Below, in pieces: positions 45,565 through 54,421 of a stretch of DNA of 64,000 nucleotides. The stretch's first letter is position 1. Each line of letters opens with the position of its first letter. This stretch comes from Enterococcus canintestini (GTDB taxonomy: Bacteria > Bacillota > Bacilli > Lactobacillales > Enterococcaceae): positions 77,743 through 141,742 of the forward strand of contig NZ_JXKG01000005.1 in NCBI RefSeq assembly GCF_001885735.1. The letters run 5' to 3'. A model generated the notes under the pieces. That model saw only the letters and a program-made list of their open reading frames with translations, did not search any database and was not told the origin of the DNA. The position numbers and the translations under genes were made by a program.

Positions 45565-46281
45565 TTAGGCCTTACGTCGACGGGCAAATTCTAAGAAACG
45601 GAATTTGTCTAATTTGTGGATAGATTCCGTGTATTCAAAACAGCGGGTATCTTCCAAAAAGACTAAACTACGGACAAAAACAGCGTGTTGGTCTTCTAAG
45701 GACAATTCCATTAATTCTCTGATTTCTTTATCAACGGGCTCTACGGTAATTTCTTTTTGGGCATAAGCAATACCTAAACCCAAATCATTTTCCAAATAGC
45801 CATAAAGCGAATCTTCTGCTTTTTTTATAGGTAGCTCAGGAATAATGTTTAAAGCCAGATAGTCACGGTCTAAAATAGCCACTTCACCATCAATTTTACG
45901 CTGACGGACCAATTTCCAAGCTTCACTTGCTACCGGCCAGTCGGTTTTTTGACTGAGGCTGGGCGAGACTGCGACTTTTTTTAGTTCTACTACTTTGGTT
46001 TCATTGGGGATATGTTGTGCTTCTTGTAATTCTTTAAAACTGGTTAGACCAGAAATAGGAAAATCAAATCGATTAATATCTAAGACGATAGAACCTTTGC
46101 CTTGTTTTTTTTGAATGTAACCTGCGTCTTTTAATAAATTCAACGCTTTGCGGACGGTTTCCCGTGAGACATTGTATACCTTTATCAGTTGATTTTCACT
46201 TGGTAACAATGATTGTGGGGGATACTCGCCATTTAGAATCTTTTGTTCCAAGTCTAAAAAAATCTCCCGAAATTTATTCAT
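45565..46281 (-). CDS. treR: Trehalose operon repressor TreR (GntR family)
   Basis: The 238-aa protein has an N-terminal GntR winged helix (IFLDLEQKILNGEYPPQSLLPSENQLIKVYNVSRETVRKALNLLKDAGYIQKKQGKGSIV). The C-terminal effector domain is UTRA-like (FDFPISGLTSFKELQEAQ; DRDYLALNIIPELPIKKAEDSLYGYLE). TreR of this type binds trehalose 6-phosphate and then leaves the operator. Its gene lies in a row with pgmB and the GH65 gene opposite the trehalose PTS gene. TreR-like palindromes occur at 49776-49791 and 50023-50040. GGGAGGGG precedes the ATG. Confidence 0.9.
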   Translation of the reverse strand: MNKFREIFLDLEQKILNGEYPPQSLLPSENQLIKVYNVSRETVRKALNLLKDAGYIQKKQGKGSIVLDINRFDFPISGLTSFKELQEAQHIPNETKVVELKKVAVSPSLSQKTDWPVASEAWKLVRQRKIDGEVAILDRDYLALNIIPELPIKKAEDSLYGYLENDLGLGIAYAQKEITVEPVDKEIRELMELSLEDQHAVFVRSLVFLEDTRCFEYTESIHKLDKFRFLEFARRRKA

Positions 46282-46401
46282 TACGTCCCCTCCCAGTCCT
46301 CATTGTAGAAATCATTTTGCTAAAAAGCAACTTTCTTTGGTGAAATTCCGCTATTTTGACGTATATCATTGTGAAGCGTACAAATAGTGGTGTTTTTATG
46401 G

Positions 46402-47052
46402 CTACTTTTGTAACAATTCGTCCATGTTCAGTTCGGTTAATTCATGGCAAGTCATATCTGCGCCATGTAATGGTTCACCAGATAAAACACCGACTGCAAA
46501 CATGTGGCAAGCTTTAATGCCATCAATTCCAGCTTGGGCATCTTCAAAACCGACAGCTTCTTCTGGTTTAATATTTAAAAGTTCCGCGGCTTTAGTAAAG
46601 ATTTCAGGATCGGGCTTACCTTTGTGTAACGTTGCGGGATCGACGATACCAGCAAATTGATCTTTAACGCCTAATTTTTCTAAGATAAAAGGAGCATTCT
46701 TTGAAGCTGAGGCAATCGCGCAAGGAACGCCTTTTGTATTTGCTTGGTCTAAAAATTCTTTCACACCAGGTAATAAATCAGCAGGGGTTAGGGATTGTAA
46801 TAATGTTACATACTCATCATTTTTTTGCGCGGCTAATGCTTCTTTTTCTTCTAGCGTAAAGTCGTTTTCTTTACCACCATGAGCCAAAATTCGATCAAGG
46901 GAATCCATGCGACTAATGCCTTTTAATTGTTCGTTGAATTTTAAATCAACATCGACGCCAATCTTCGCGCCTAAATTACGCCAAGCGATAAAATGATACT
47001 TCGCAGTATCGGTAATAACACCATCTAAATCAAAGATAAAACCTTTTTTCAT
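46402..47052 (-). CDS. pgmB: Beta-phosphoglucomutase
   Basis: The 216-aa enzyme converts beta-glucose 1-phosphate to glucose 6-phosphate. HAD motifs are clear: FDLDGVITDTAKYHF with nucleophile Asp8 and Asp10, SASKNAPFILEKLG, and GFEDAQAGIDGI with metal-binding acidic residues. The ATG at 47052 has GAGG 9 bases upstream; the ATG five codons earlier is poorly spaced. It would finish the phosphorolytic route begun by the GH65 enzyme, whose gene ends about 75 bp upstream on the same strand. Confidence 0.95.
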   Translation of the reverse strand: MKKGFIFDLDGVITDTAKYHFIAWRNLGAKIGVDVDLKFNEQLKGISRMDSLDRILAHGGKENDFTLEEKEALAAQKNDEYVTLLQSLTPADLLPGVKEFLDQANTKGVPCAIASASKNAPFILEKLGVKDQFAGIVDPATLHKGKPDPEIFTKAAELLNIKPEEAVGFEDAQAGIDGIKACHMFAVGVLSGEPLHGADMTCHELTELNMDELLQK

Positions 47053-47127
47053 AAACTTTTTCCTCATTTCCTTTTTTATCTAAAAGCAGAGCAAATACTC
47101 GCTTTTCTTCATTTTATCTAGCGTACC

Positions 47128-49758
47128 TTACTTATAAGGTACAATTGTTTTACTGCCTGCTTTTAGTGTAACAGGTTTACCACAAACTTGAATCGTAATC
47201 GTTTCATCAGCGGTGATTGTAATATCGTTGTGGGTTAGAGCAATATCAAAGTGAACTCCCCGAATTTTTAGTTTATAGGCTAGAGACGTCCAAGCTTTTG
47301 GTAAATTTGGGGTTAAGTTTAAGACTTCTTGGCGAATATCCAAACCGGCAAAAGTGGTCAATGGAATGTAAAGTGTAGCTGCCATGACCCCAGCGTGGAT
47401 GCCTTCTGCAGTTGTTCCCCCTTGAATATCGCGATAATCTGAGTAAAGTGCTTCTTGATATAATTGCCAAGCCAAATCTTGATCGTCTACCATGGCAGCT
47501 AGTTGAGCATGGACGACTCGAGATAAAGTCGAACCATGAGACGTGCGGGCAAGATAGTAAGCCAAGTTTTTTGTTACATAGTCTTTTGGTAGATTATAGT
47601 TTAAGTCTTGTAAGATTTCGTTGACTTTCTGTTGGGGAAAGTTGTAGAAAATCATTAAACTATCGGCTTGTTTGGCAACTTGATATTCATCAGCAGAACG
47701 TCCTTCAGCGTTCAAAATGCGATCCATCCGGTAAACATTGCCGTATTTTTCTTTGTAATAGTCCCAATCCAAATCTTTTAAGTCAAAATAACCGGCAAAT
47801 TGCGCGATAATGCCTTCATCGTTGATTTCTAAAGCTAATTTATTTTTGATTGTAGCCATTTTTTCCAATGTCTCTGTAGTTAAGCCAGTTTTTTCCACCG
47901 CAGCTAGAAAATCGGTTGGTAAAAGTTCTTGCAGACGTTCAATTTCTTCAAATAACCACACGACCATCATGTTGGTATAGGCGTTATTTTTCAAACCGCC
48001 TTTTTTGGCATTAGGGTAGCTTTCGTGAAATTCATCTGGCCCCATCACATGATCAATTGTGTAACGTTGCAATGTTTCATCCCACTGAGTAGCACTTTCC
48101 CAAAAATGCGCGATTTCTAACAATAGTTCTAACCCATATTGTTTCATGAAGTCTTCGTCTTGTGCATTGTTAAAATACTGCCAAATATTATAAGCAATCG
48201 CTAAAGAAACATGGCGTTGCAGGCGACTGTGATCTTCTTTCCATTTGCCGCTAATCGGATTTAAATGCAGCTCTTGTGATTGCTCGGTACCATCTAAGCC
48301 TGATTGCCAAGGGAACATTGCCCCTTTATAGCCGGCTTTTTTGGCATCAATCTTAGCTGCTGGTAACCGACGATAGCGGTACAATAAAATCTCCCGCGCC
48401 GTTTTAGGAAAATGAATAATGTAAAAAGGTAAAATAAATAATTCATCCCAAAAAATATGGCCACGATAAGCTTCTCCATGTAAGCCACGAGCGGTAATAG
48501 AAGCATCAAGCCCTTTATTGCCATTTGGCGAAGCAGAAGATAAAAGGTGATAGGTATGAAGATTTAATAACTTTTGACTCATTAAATCTCCGGTAACGGT
48601 AATCGCTGCTTTATCCCACAAAATTTGCCAAGCAGCAGCAGATTCTGCTGCACTTTTTTCAAACGCTGGTAAAGACACCTGATCTAAATCGATGTGAAGG
48701 GGCGCTTCTTCTTTGCGTCTTTGGGCAACACTGACGGTTTTGTCTAGGGTATACCAAGTATTTTCTTTAGCCGAAATGGTCAATTTTTGACGCACAACTT
48801 TTTCTGCTAGCGTATTTTCTAATTGCGTTAAATCAATATTTTGACTAAAAAGTTCAGAATATTGCGTGACGGTAATTTGTGAAGCTTTAGTCTTCGCGAC
48901 TAAGAGTGCTTTTGTTGCCTTAGCTTCTAAATTGACAATATCCAAATGATTTTTTGTCAAACTACGATAGCGAGCCACATTGTAGTTGTAAACATCTCCA
49001 TCTGCTTCTGAAACAAGCGTAATAGTACCCGAAAAGTTCAAAGGCATAAAAGCATATTGCAGACTATATTGTTCAGTCTGTTGCATATTGGCAATCTTTT
49101 TAACGGTAATAGCAATTTCTTTTCCTGTTTTGGTGGTAACGATCGCATTTGCATGAAATAAGCCCGTTTTTAAGTGAAGTGTGCGGGTCAATTTTTTTAT
49201 TTGCTCTTTTTCAAAAGCAATTTTTTCATCATCGACAATTAAATAAATTTTTTGCAAATTGGGTGCATTGACAAAATCCTCGTTGTAAATTGTCTGGTCA
49301 GAAACAACAGATGCAGCAGTATTATAAAGACTAGCCAAATAAGTAGCTGGGTAGTGATCATCGCTGATTTCCATTTCGGGCATGGTTCCTCTTAAACCCA
49401 TGAATCCATTGCCCACAGTTAAAAGAGATTCAACGGAATACTCGTCTTTACCCGGGCGATAGCCGTGATAGGTAACTTGCCATTTTAAATTTTCTGCTGC
49501 GGTTTTGAAGTCTTCAGTGGCGGGCACAAAGGGTAGGTTAAGTTTTTCAGTTAGCCATTGGCTTAATTCAAAAATCCCTTCAGGTTGCGCGAGTAAAACC
49601 TCCTCTCCAGTCAGAATGCCTCCTGCAATCGCAGTATTTGCTAAAGTGTCTAACAATTGTTGTGCTTTTTCTGCCGGAGCGCCTGTAAAGGTTAAATTCT
49701 CTGTGGGTAATTCTAACTGCCAATCAGCAGTTTGTGTATTTATCTTTGCCAGTTTCAT
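47128..49758 (-). CDS. trePP: GH65 glycoside phosphorylase, probably trehalose 6-phosphate phosphorylase
   Basis: The 876-aa protein is a GH65 inverting phosphorylase. Key stretches are VESLLTVGNGFMGLRGTMPE, FWDELFILPFYI, GAMFPWQSGLDGTEQSQELHLNP, the general-acid region MGPDEFHESYPNAKKGGLKNNAYTNMM, and TSHGSTLSRVVHAQLAA. GH65 enzymes split alpha-disaccharides with phosphate to give beta-glucose 1-phosphate. Trehalose 6-phosphate is chosen as substrate because the gene sits with treR, pgmB and a trehalose PTS, and no GH13 hydrolase is present. Maltose or kojibiose phosphorylase is the alternative. About 90 residues before the conserved part make it longer than the usual 750-790. A promoter, cre and TreR palindrome lie upstream. 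Confidence 0.85.
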   Translation of the reverse strand: MKLAKINTQTADWQLELPTENLTFTGAPAEKAQQLLDTLANTAIAGGILTGEEVLLAQPEGIFELSQWLTEKLNLPFVPATEDFKTAAENLKWQVTYHGYRPGKDEYSVESLLTVGNGFMGLRGTMPEMEISDDHYPATYLASLYNTAASVVSDQTIYNEDFVNAPNLQKIYLIVDDEKIAFEKEQIKKLTRTLHLKTGLFHANAIVTTKTGKEIAITVKKIANMQQTEQYSLQYAFMPLNFSGTITLVSEADGDVYNYNVARYRSLTKNHLDIVNLEAKATKALLVAKTKASQITVTQYSELFSQNIDLTQLENTLAEKVVRQKLTISAKENTWYTLDKTVSVAQRRKEEAPLHIDLDQVSLPAFEKSAAESAAAWQILWDKAAITVTGDLMSQKLLNLHTYHLLSSASPNGNKGLDASITARGLHGEAYRGHIFWDELFILPFYIIHFPKTAREILLYRYRRLPAAKIDAKKAGYKGAMFPWQSGLDGTEQSQELHLNPISGKWKEDHSRLQRHVSLAIAYNIWQYFNNAQDEDFMKQYGLELLLEIAHFWESATQWDETLQRYTIDHVMGPDEFHESYPNAKKGGLKNNAYTNMMVVWLFEEIERLQELLPTDFLAAVEKTGLTTETLEKMATIKNKLALEINDEGIIAQFAGYFDLKDLDWDYYKEKYGNVYRMDRILNAEGRSADEYQVAKQADSLMIFYNFPQQKVNEILQDLNYNLPKDYVTKNLAYYLARTSHGSTLSRVVHAQLAAMVDDQDLAWQLYQEALYSDYRDIQGGTTAEGIHAGVMAATLYIPLTTFAGLDIRQEVLNLTPNLPKAWTSLAYKLKIRGVHFDIALTHNDITITADETITIQVCGKPVTLKAGSKTIVPYK

Positions 49759-49775
49759 AAAATGCTCCTCTCTTT

Positions 49776-49791
49776 AACTTGTCTATACATG
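49776..49791. promoter_or_regulatory. TreR operator candidate, phosphorylase side
   Basis: AACTTGTCTATACATG resembles the TTGTATATACAA-type TreR site and the better palindrome at 50023-50040. It lies between the -10 box and the start codon of the GH65 gene. Confidence 0.6.
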
Positions 49792-49798
49792 CAATATA

Positions 49799-49827
49799 AT
49801 TATAAGATATGTTGATAACGATTTCAA
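49799..49827 (-). promoter_or_regulatory. Promoter of the GH65 gene with overlapping cre site
   Basis: Read on the minus strand, TTGAAA (49827-49822) and TATAAT (49804-49799) are 17 bp apart. TTGAAATCGTTATCA (49827-49813) matches the CcpA consensus WTGNAANCGNWNNCW at all fixed positions and covers the -35 box. Carbon-catabolite repression is thus expected on top of TreR control. Confidence 0.82.
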
Positions 49828-49979
49828 GTGTGGAAAGTAATTTTAAAATATAATGATAATTATGGAGGTTATTAAAATAAAAAAATTTAGCATTTTTATA
49901 CGTGCGATAATGACGCGATTTAAATAAGGTAGTTATTTTTTTAAAAATGAGAAAATGCTATTTCTTATTAATAAAACGC

Positions 49980-50008
49980 TTGCAAAAAAATTGTTGCCAA
50001 GGTATGAT
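49980..50008 (+). promoter_or_regulatory. Promoter of the trehalose PTS gene
   Basis: TTGCAA (49980-49985) and TATGAT (50003-50008) are 17 bp apart. AAAACGCTTGCAA across the -35 is cre-like with two mismatches to the consensus. Confidence 0.75.
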
Positions 50009-50022
50009 ATAGACAGTTGATG

Positions 50023-50040
50023 AACTTATATATACAAGTT
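50023..50040. promoter_or_regulatory. TreR operator candidate, PTS side
   Basis: AACTTATATATACAAGTT is an 18-bp near-perfect palindrome 15 bp after the -10 box, with TATATA at its centre as in known TreR operators. Confidence 0.75.
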
Positions 50041-50066
50041 TTAAAAAAATGAAAGGGGTTTTAACA

Positions 50067-52070
50067 ATGGGGAAATTCCAACAAGATGCTGAACAATTGT
50101 TGAAAGATTTAGGCGGTAAAGAAAATATCGCCGCAGTTACCCACTGTGTTACACGGATGCGCTTTGTTTTAAACGATGACAGTAAAGCAAATGTATCTGC
50201 CATTGAAGATTTACCTAGTGTCAAAGGAACATTTACCAATGCCGGTCAATTTCAAGTGATTATTGGCAATGAAGTGCCTGATTTTTATAATGACTTTTCG
50301 GCAGTATCGGGTATTTCAGGTGTTTCAAAAGAAGCAAGTAAAGCTGTCGCTAAACAAAATCAAAATCTGGCCCAACGTTTAATCGGTGTTTTAGCAGAAA
50401 TCTTTACCCCGTTATTACCAGCGATTATCGTCGGTGGTTTGATGTTAGGTCTTCGTAACTTTTTAGAAGGTGTACCACTTGATATGTTAGGTGGGCAAAC
50501 GATTACGGAATCTTCAGTTTTTTGGAATGGTGTGAACGGCTTCTTATGGTTGCCTTGTGAAGCGATTTTCCACTTCTTACCTGTAGGGATTACTTGGTCC
50601 ATTACGCGTAAAATGGGCACCACTCAAATTTTAGGGATTATTTTAGGGATTACTTTGGTTTCACCGCAATTATTAAATGCTTATGCTGTAAATGGTACCA
50701 GTGCCGCAGATATTGCCCAAAACTGGACATGGGATTTTGGCTTTTTCACTATTGAAAAAATTGGTTACCAAGCGCAAGTGATTCCAGCAATGTTAGCTGG
50801 TTTTATGTTAGTTTATTTAGAACGCTTCTTTAGAAAACACATTCCAGAAGCCGTTTCAATGATCTTTGTACCGTTATTTTCATTATTACCAACTATTTTA
50901 GCAGCTCACATGATTTTAGGCCCAATTGGTTGGAAAATTGGTTCTGGCATTTCTTATGTGGTAAACGCAGGCTTGTCTTCATCATTTAGCTGGTTATTCA
51001 GTTTAGTATTTGGTGGTTTGTATGCACCATTAGTTATTACCGGACTGCATCACACGACTTTAGCGATTGATTCACAATTAGTAGCTGACTTTGGCTCTAC
51101 TAACTTATGGCCAATGATCATGCTTTCAAATATCGCACAAGGTACGGCTGTATTAGCGATTTACTTCCAACACCGCGGTAACAAAAAAGAAGAACAAATT
51201 TCTGTACCAGCAACAATTTCTGCATATCTTGGGGTTACAGAACCTGCCATGTTTGGGATTAATTTGAAATATGTTTATCCATTTGTTGCGGCTATGGTCG
51301 GCTCAGCTATTGGCGGTATGTTAATTACTATTACCAATACTCGTGCGTTAGGTATTGGCGTTGGCGGATTACCTGGATTTTTATCATTTAAAATTGAAAA
51401 TTATCCAATGGTATTTATTTCCATGATCGTCACTATCGTAATCACGTTTGTTATGACGTATGTTTTCCGTAAAGTGAAAGTTTTAAATAAATTAGAACCA
51501 CAATTAGATGAAAGTGGCTTAGCAATGGCAACAGCTGGTGGCCCTGCTGTTAGCGTAACACATGCTACACAAGGTGCAAGTGTTTCAGACAATGCGCCAG
51601 GTGTGGTGGTAAAAGAAGAAATTTATGCGCCCGTTGAAGGTGAAGTTATCGCAATCGGGCAAGTATCTGACCCTGTTTTTTCACAAAAAATGATGGGAGA
51701 TGGCTTTGCGGTTAAACCAAAAGCCCAAGAAATTTATGCTCCTGTAACTGGTAAAGTCGTGAGTGTTTTTGAAACCAAACATGCGATCGGCATTACAACG
51801 CCAGCTGGTGCAGAAGTCTTGGTGCACATGGGTCTAGACACAGTGGAATTAAACGGCGCACCATTTGATGTAAAAGTTAAAGTTGGCGATTCCGTTACGC
51901 CAGAAACCCTCTTATCACTGATGGATTTAAATGAAGTGTTAGATGCAGGCAAAAAAACAGATGTCGTGGTCGCTTTCACCAACACTGAAAAAATAGCCGG
52001 TTTCACTTTAAATAAAACCGGTGAAATCGCCCAACAAACCAAAATAGGTGAAGTTGAGGTAGTAGAATAA
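50067..52070 (+). CDS. treP: Trehalose-specific PTS enzyme EIIBCA
   Basis: The 667-aa transporter has EIIB (1-85) with the phosphorylated Cys27 in THCVTRMRF. EIIC (about 105-460) contains GLHHTTLAIDSQL and TEPAMFGINLKY. A C-terminal EIIA (about 515-660) has IYAPVEGEVIAIGQVSDPVFSQKMMGDG and the active His in VLVHMGLDTVELNG. It imports trehalose as trehalose 6-phosphate. The ATG at 50067 has AAAGGGG 8 bases upstream; a start six codons earlier overlaps that site. It is divergent from the GH65 gene, with both promoters in 290 bp. A terminator follows. Confidence 0.92.
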   Translation: MGKFQQDAEQLLKDLGGKENIAAVTHCVTRMRFVLNDDSKANVSAIEDLPSVKGTFTNAGQFQVIIGNEVPDFYNDFSAVSGISGVSKEASKAVAKQNQNLAQRLIGVLAEIFTPLLPAIIVGGLMLGLRNFLEGVPLDMLGGQTITESSVFWNGVNGFLWLPCEAIFHFLPVGITWSITRKMGTTQILGIILGITLVSPQLLNAYAVNGTSAADIAQNWTWDFGFFTIEKIGYQAQVIPAMLAGFMLVYLERFFRKHIPEAVSMIFVPLFSLLPTILAAHMILGPIGWKIGSGISYVVNAGLSSSFSWLFSLVFGGLYAPLVITGLHHTTLAIDSQLVADFGSTNLWPMIMLSNIAQGTAVLAIYFQHRGNKKEEQISVPATISAYLGVTEPAMFGINLKYVYPFVAAMVGSAIGGMLITITNTRALGIGVGGLPGFLSFKIENYPMVFISMIVTIVITFVMTYVFRKVKVLNKLEPQLDESGLAMATAGGPAVSVTHATQGASVSDNAPGVVVKEEIYAPVEGEVIAIGQVSDPVFSQKMMGDGFAVKPKAQEIYAPVTGKVVSVFETKHAIGITTPAGAEVLVHMGLDTVELNGAPFDVKVKVGDSVTPETLLSLMDLNEVLDAGKKTDVVVAFTNTEKIAGFTLNKTGEIAQQTKIGEVEVVE

Positions 52071-52075
52071 AAAGC

Positions 52076-52122
52076 AAACTAGTAACTCTGCTGGAAAAAA
52101 CGAGCAGAGTTACTAGTTTTTT
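52076..52122 (+). terminator. Terminator of the trehalose PTS gene
   Basis: AAACTAGTAACTCTGCT pairs perfectly with AGCAGAGTTACTAGTTT around ten bases, then T-run. Confidence 0.95.
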
Positions 52123-52140
52123 AGTTAAATGATTAATTTT

Positions 52141-52305
52141 TGAAATTTTTCTCAAGAACTAGTCACTATATCCAGCTTTTCTGGTTGTCTAGCCTCATCA
52201 ACGAGTTCTCGCCGGCAATAGGCTAAAATCTCAAGAAATTTGAAAGACAATCTAATATAATGTCAGCTTATCGCTAGCAAGTTACCCGCGTTTATTTTGC
52301 TTTTC
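52141..52305. repeat. ~165-bp dispersed intergenic repeat, copy B
   Basis: It shares block order with copy A at 11-175: AGCTTTTCT, GGTTGTCTAGC, AACGAGTTCTC, CGGCAATAGGCTAAAAT, AAGAAATTTGA, and the closing ATTTTGCTTTTC. The copies have drifted but remain alignable over their length. It lies between the convergent trehalose PTS and disulfide-reductase-like genes. Confidence 0.7.
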
Positions 52306-52307
52306 GT

Positions 52308-53642
52308 TTAGATATATTTCATATAAGAATGGGCGATGCTTGGGAAGATATAAATGAGCTCTTCTTGGTCTGGAGCCTTAATCTTGGCGTTAATCACATC
52401 TAACAGACCATTAATGGTTTCGACAGCATCGTTACCAACATTTGTTACCCCGACTAAGTATCCTTCTTGATCGTGAATAAAGGTGATTTTATTAATGGTA
52501 TCATTTCCTACTTGATGAAACCAATCTTTTTGAGCGTAATCAACGGCAGTAATGCTATATTTTTCCGGCGTTTTTTTTGCTTCTGCTGGCGTAACTCCAA
52601 CTGTTGCAATCCGTGGAGAAGTGAAGACGTTTTGAGCAATTGGTGGGTAAGTAATTGGCTCTTTTGTTATCCCCGTAAATAAGCGGGCTAAATATTGGGA
52701 TTCATACGCAGCAACTGGGGTGATTTTAGGCTGTGTCTTATTTAATACATCCCCGGTAGCATAAACACCTGAGACATTGGTTTCTAAGAATTCATTGACA
52801 AAAATTCCTTTGATTGGATCAAAATCTAACCCGATACCCTCAAAATTCATGTTTTGGGTTTGTGGTAGCCGACCAGTAGCATCTAAAACATAGTCAGTAG
52901 TATGTTGATAGCCTTCTTTTCCATGTAAAACAATTCCTTTTTCGGTTTTTTCCGCTGATTCTAAAGTAATATTTTTTTGAAATTTTACTCCGCGACGTTT
53001 CAAGTCAGCAACAACTTCTTGGACGTAAGGTTGATGGAAATCTTTAAGAATGTTCTCTCCTCGTAAAATAACAGTTACATCACTTCCAAAAGCATTCGCA
53101 ATTGTGGCAAATTCCATGGCGACATACCCTCCGCCAATAAAAGTTATTTTCTCTGGCATCTCTTCTGTTACTAAAAAGTCAGTGCTATCATGAAATAATT
53201 CACTACCGACAATATCCAAACGATGGGGAAGGCGACCACTAACGATAACAATTTTTTCAGCAGTATACGTTTTGTCTGCTACAGCGATTGTATGACTATC
53301 AATAAATGAACCATGGCCGATAATTGTTTGAACGCCGGCATTTTCTAATTTGTCCTTATTGCCTTGGGCTAAGCTATCGATAACTTCATGTTTGTGTGCC
53401 ATTAAATCATGCCAATTCAAAGTGGGAAGACTATCAAAACCGCGTCCTTTTAACTCCTCCACTTGGCGTAAAATTTCCACTGGGCGATCAAGCGTAATCT
53501 TGGCATTACAACCACGATTTGTACAGACACCACCAAAAAGACCTTCTTCCACTACACCAACTTTTAGACCTGCTTTTGCCATTGGAATTGCACCATTCCA
53601 AGCACCTTGACCACTACCTAAAAATAAAACATCAAAATCCAT
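52308..53642 (-). CDS. Glutathione-reductase-like pyridine nucleotide-disulfide oxidoreductase
   Basis: The 444-aa flavoprotein has an FAD motif (FLGSGQGAWNGAI), redox pair CTNRGC (about residues 40-45), NAD(P) motif FIGGGYVAMEFA, YATGDVLN and a dimer domain (PRIATVGVTPAEAKK). In glutathione and mycothione reductases the C-terminus has HPTxxE, whose His is the acid-base catalyst. Here the equivalent stretch is IFPSIAHSYMKYI, with Phe for His and no Glu. The usual GCxPSK after the cysteines is GCNAK. The substrate is therefore uncertain. The gene is alone, with GAGTGACACG before its ATG. Confidence 0.85.
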   Translation of the reverse strand: MDFDVLFLGSGQGAWNGAIPMAKAGLKVGVVEEGLFGGVCTNRGCNAKITLDRPVEILRQVEELKGRGFDSLPTLNWHDLMAHKHEVIDSLAQGNKDKLENAGVQTIIGHGSFIDSHTIAVADKTYTAEKIVIVSGRLPHRLDIVGSELFHDSTDFLVTEEMPEKITFIGGGYVAMEFATIANAFGSDVTVILRGENILKDFHQPYVQEVVADLKRRGVKFQKNITLESAEKTEKGIVLHGKEGYQHTTDYVLDATGRLPQTQNMNFEGIGLDFDPIKGIFVNEFLETNVSGVYATGDVLNKTQPKITPVAAYESQYLARLFTGITKEPITYPPIAQNVFTSPRIATVGVTPAEAKKTPEKYSITAVDYAQKDWFHQVGNDTINKITFIHDQEGYLVGVTNVGNDAVETINGLLDVINAKIKAPDQEELIYIFPSIAHSYMKYI

Positions 53643-53666
53643 CGTGTCACTCCTTTATTTTTTTAT

Positions 53667-53702
53667 TTAAAAAAAGACCGTGACAACAGACTTGTCACAG
53701 CC
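53667..53702 (-). terminator. Terminator after the Hsp20 gene
   Basis: On the minus strand GTGACAA pairs with TTGTCAC around five bases, followed by GG, TC and seven T. It resembles the arms of the GTGACAAAAG repeat family. The interval to 53787 holds nothing else clear. Confidence 0.7.
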
Positions 53703-53787
53703 ATTATTACCATTAAATATCACTTATATCGAACACTCACTACGGACATTTAGCGTCAGTAAGCATTTTTTTAGTAAAGCCGTCAGT

Positions 53788-54195
53788 TTATTCAATTGGA
53801 ATATCTTTTCCATGAATTTCTTTGACAACTTTCTTTGGTAACTCTAAAGTTAACACGCCATTATCAAACGCCGCTTTAATATTTTCTTCATCAATATCTT
53901 TCATAGCAAAGCTACGTTCATAAGTACTACTTGTCCGTTCGCGACGTAAATAGTGACCGTCATCATCTTTTTCTTCATTGTTGGCGGTGTGTTTGGCACG
54001 AATGGTCAAAGTATCATTTGCATAGGTCACTTTAATATCTTCTTTACTAATGCCAGGAAGATCAGCTTTCACTTCATAGTAGCTGTCAAATTCTTTAATA
54101 TCAGTGGCTAAGGAACGATCTTGCCAGAAGTTATTCATCAAACGTCCAATCATTTCTTCACCATCAGAAAAACTACGTGGGAATAAATCTGCCAT
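53788..54195 (-). CDS. Hsp20/alpha-crystallin small heat-shock protein
   Basis: The 135-aa chaperone binds unfolding proteins. Its alpha-crystallin domain runs from about 35 to 130 (DIKEFDSYYEVKADLPGISKEDIKVTYANDTLTIRAKH; DIDEENIKAAFDNGVLTLELPKK), with the GVLTLELPK motif. The end has IPIE, the IxI-type tail. ATG at 54195 has AAAGG 10 bases upstream; a GTG three codons earlier is possible but too close to that site. No CIRCE element is seen upstream. Confidence 0.93.
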   Translation of the reverse strand: MADLFPRSFSDGEEMIGRLMNNFWQDRSLATDIKEFDSYYEVKADLPGISKEDIKVTYANDTLTIRAKHTANNEEKDDDGHYLRRERTSSTYERSFAMKDIDEENIKAAFDNGVLTLELPKKVVKEIHGKDIPIE

Positions 54196-54421
54196 TTTTA
54201 TCACACCTTTCTTTTTCTACTTCTATTGTAGGTCCAACTTCATTTTTCTTCAAATATTTTGAATAGTCTTAGAAATACTTTGAAAAAAGAAAAATATCGC
54301 TAAAGTAACGTTTTCAGAGGTTTTTTCCTAAACTATACAATTATCTTCTGCTATGATAGAATACACAACGATTGTGGCATTTTTAGCGGAAATTGCCAAA
54401 AAGAGAAAGGTAGGTGGAAAG

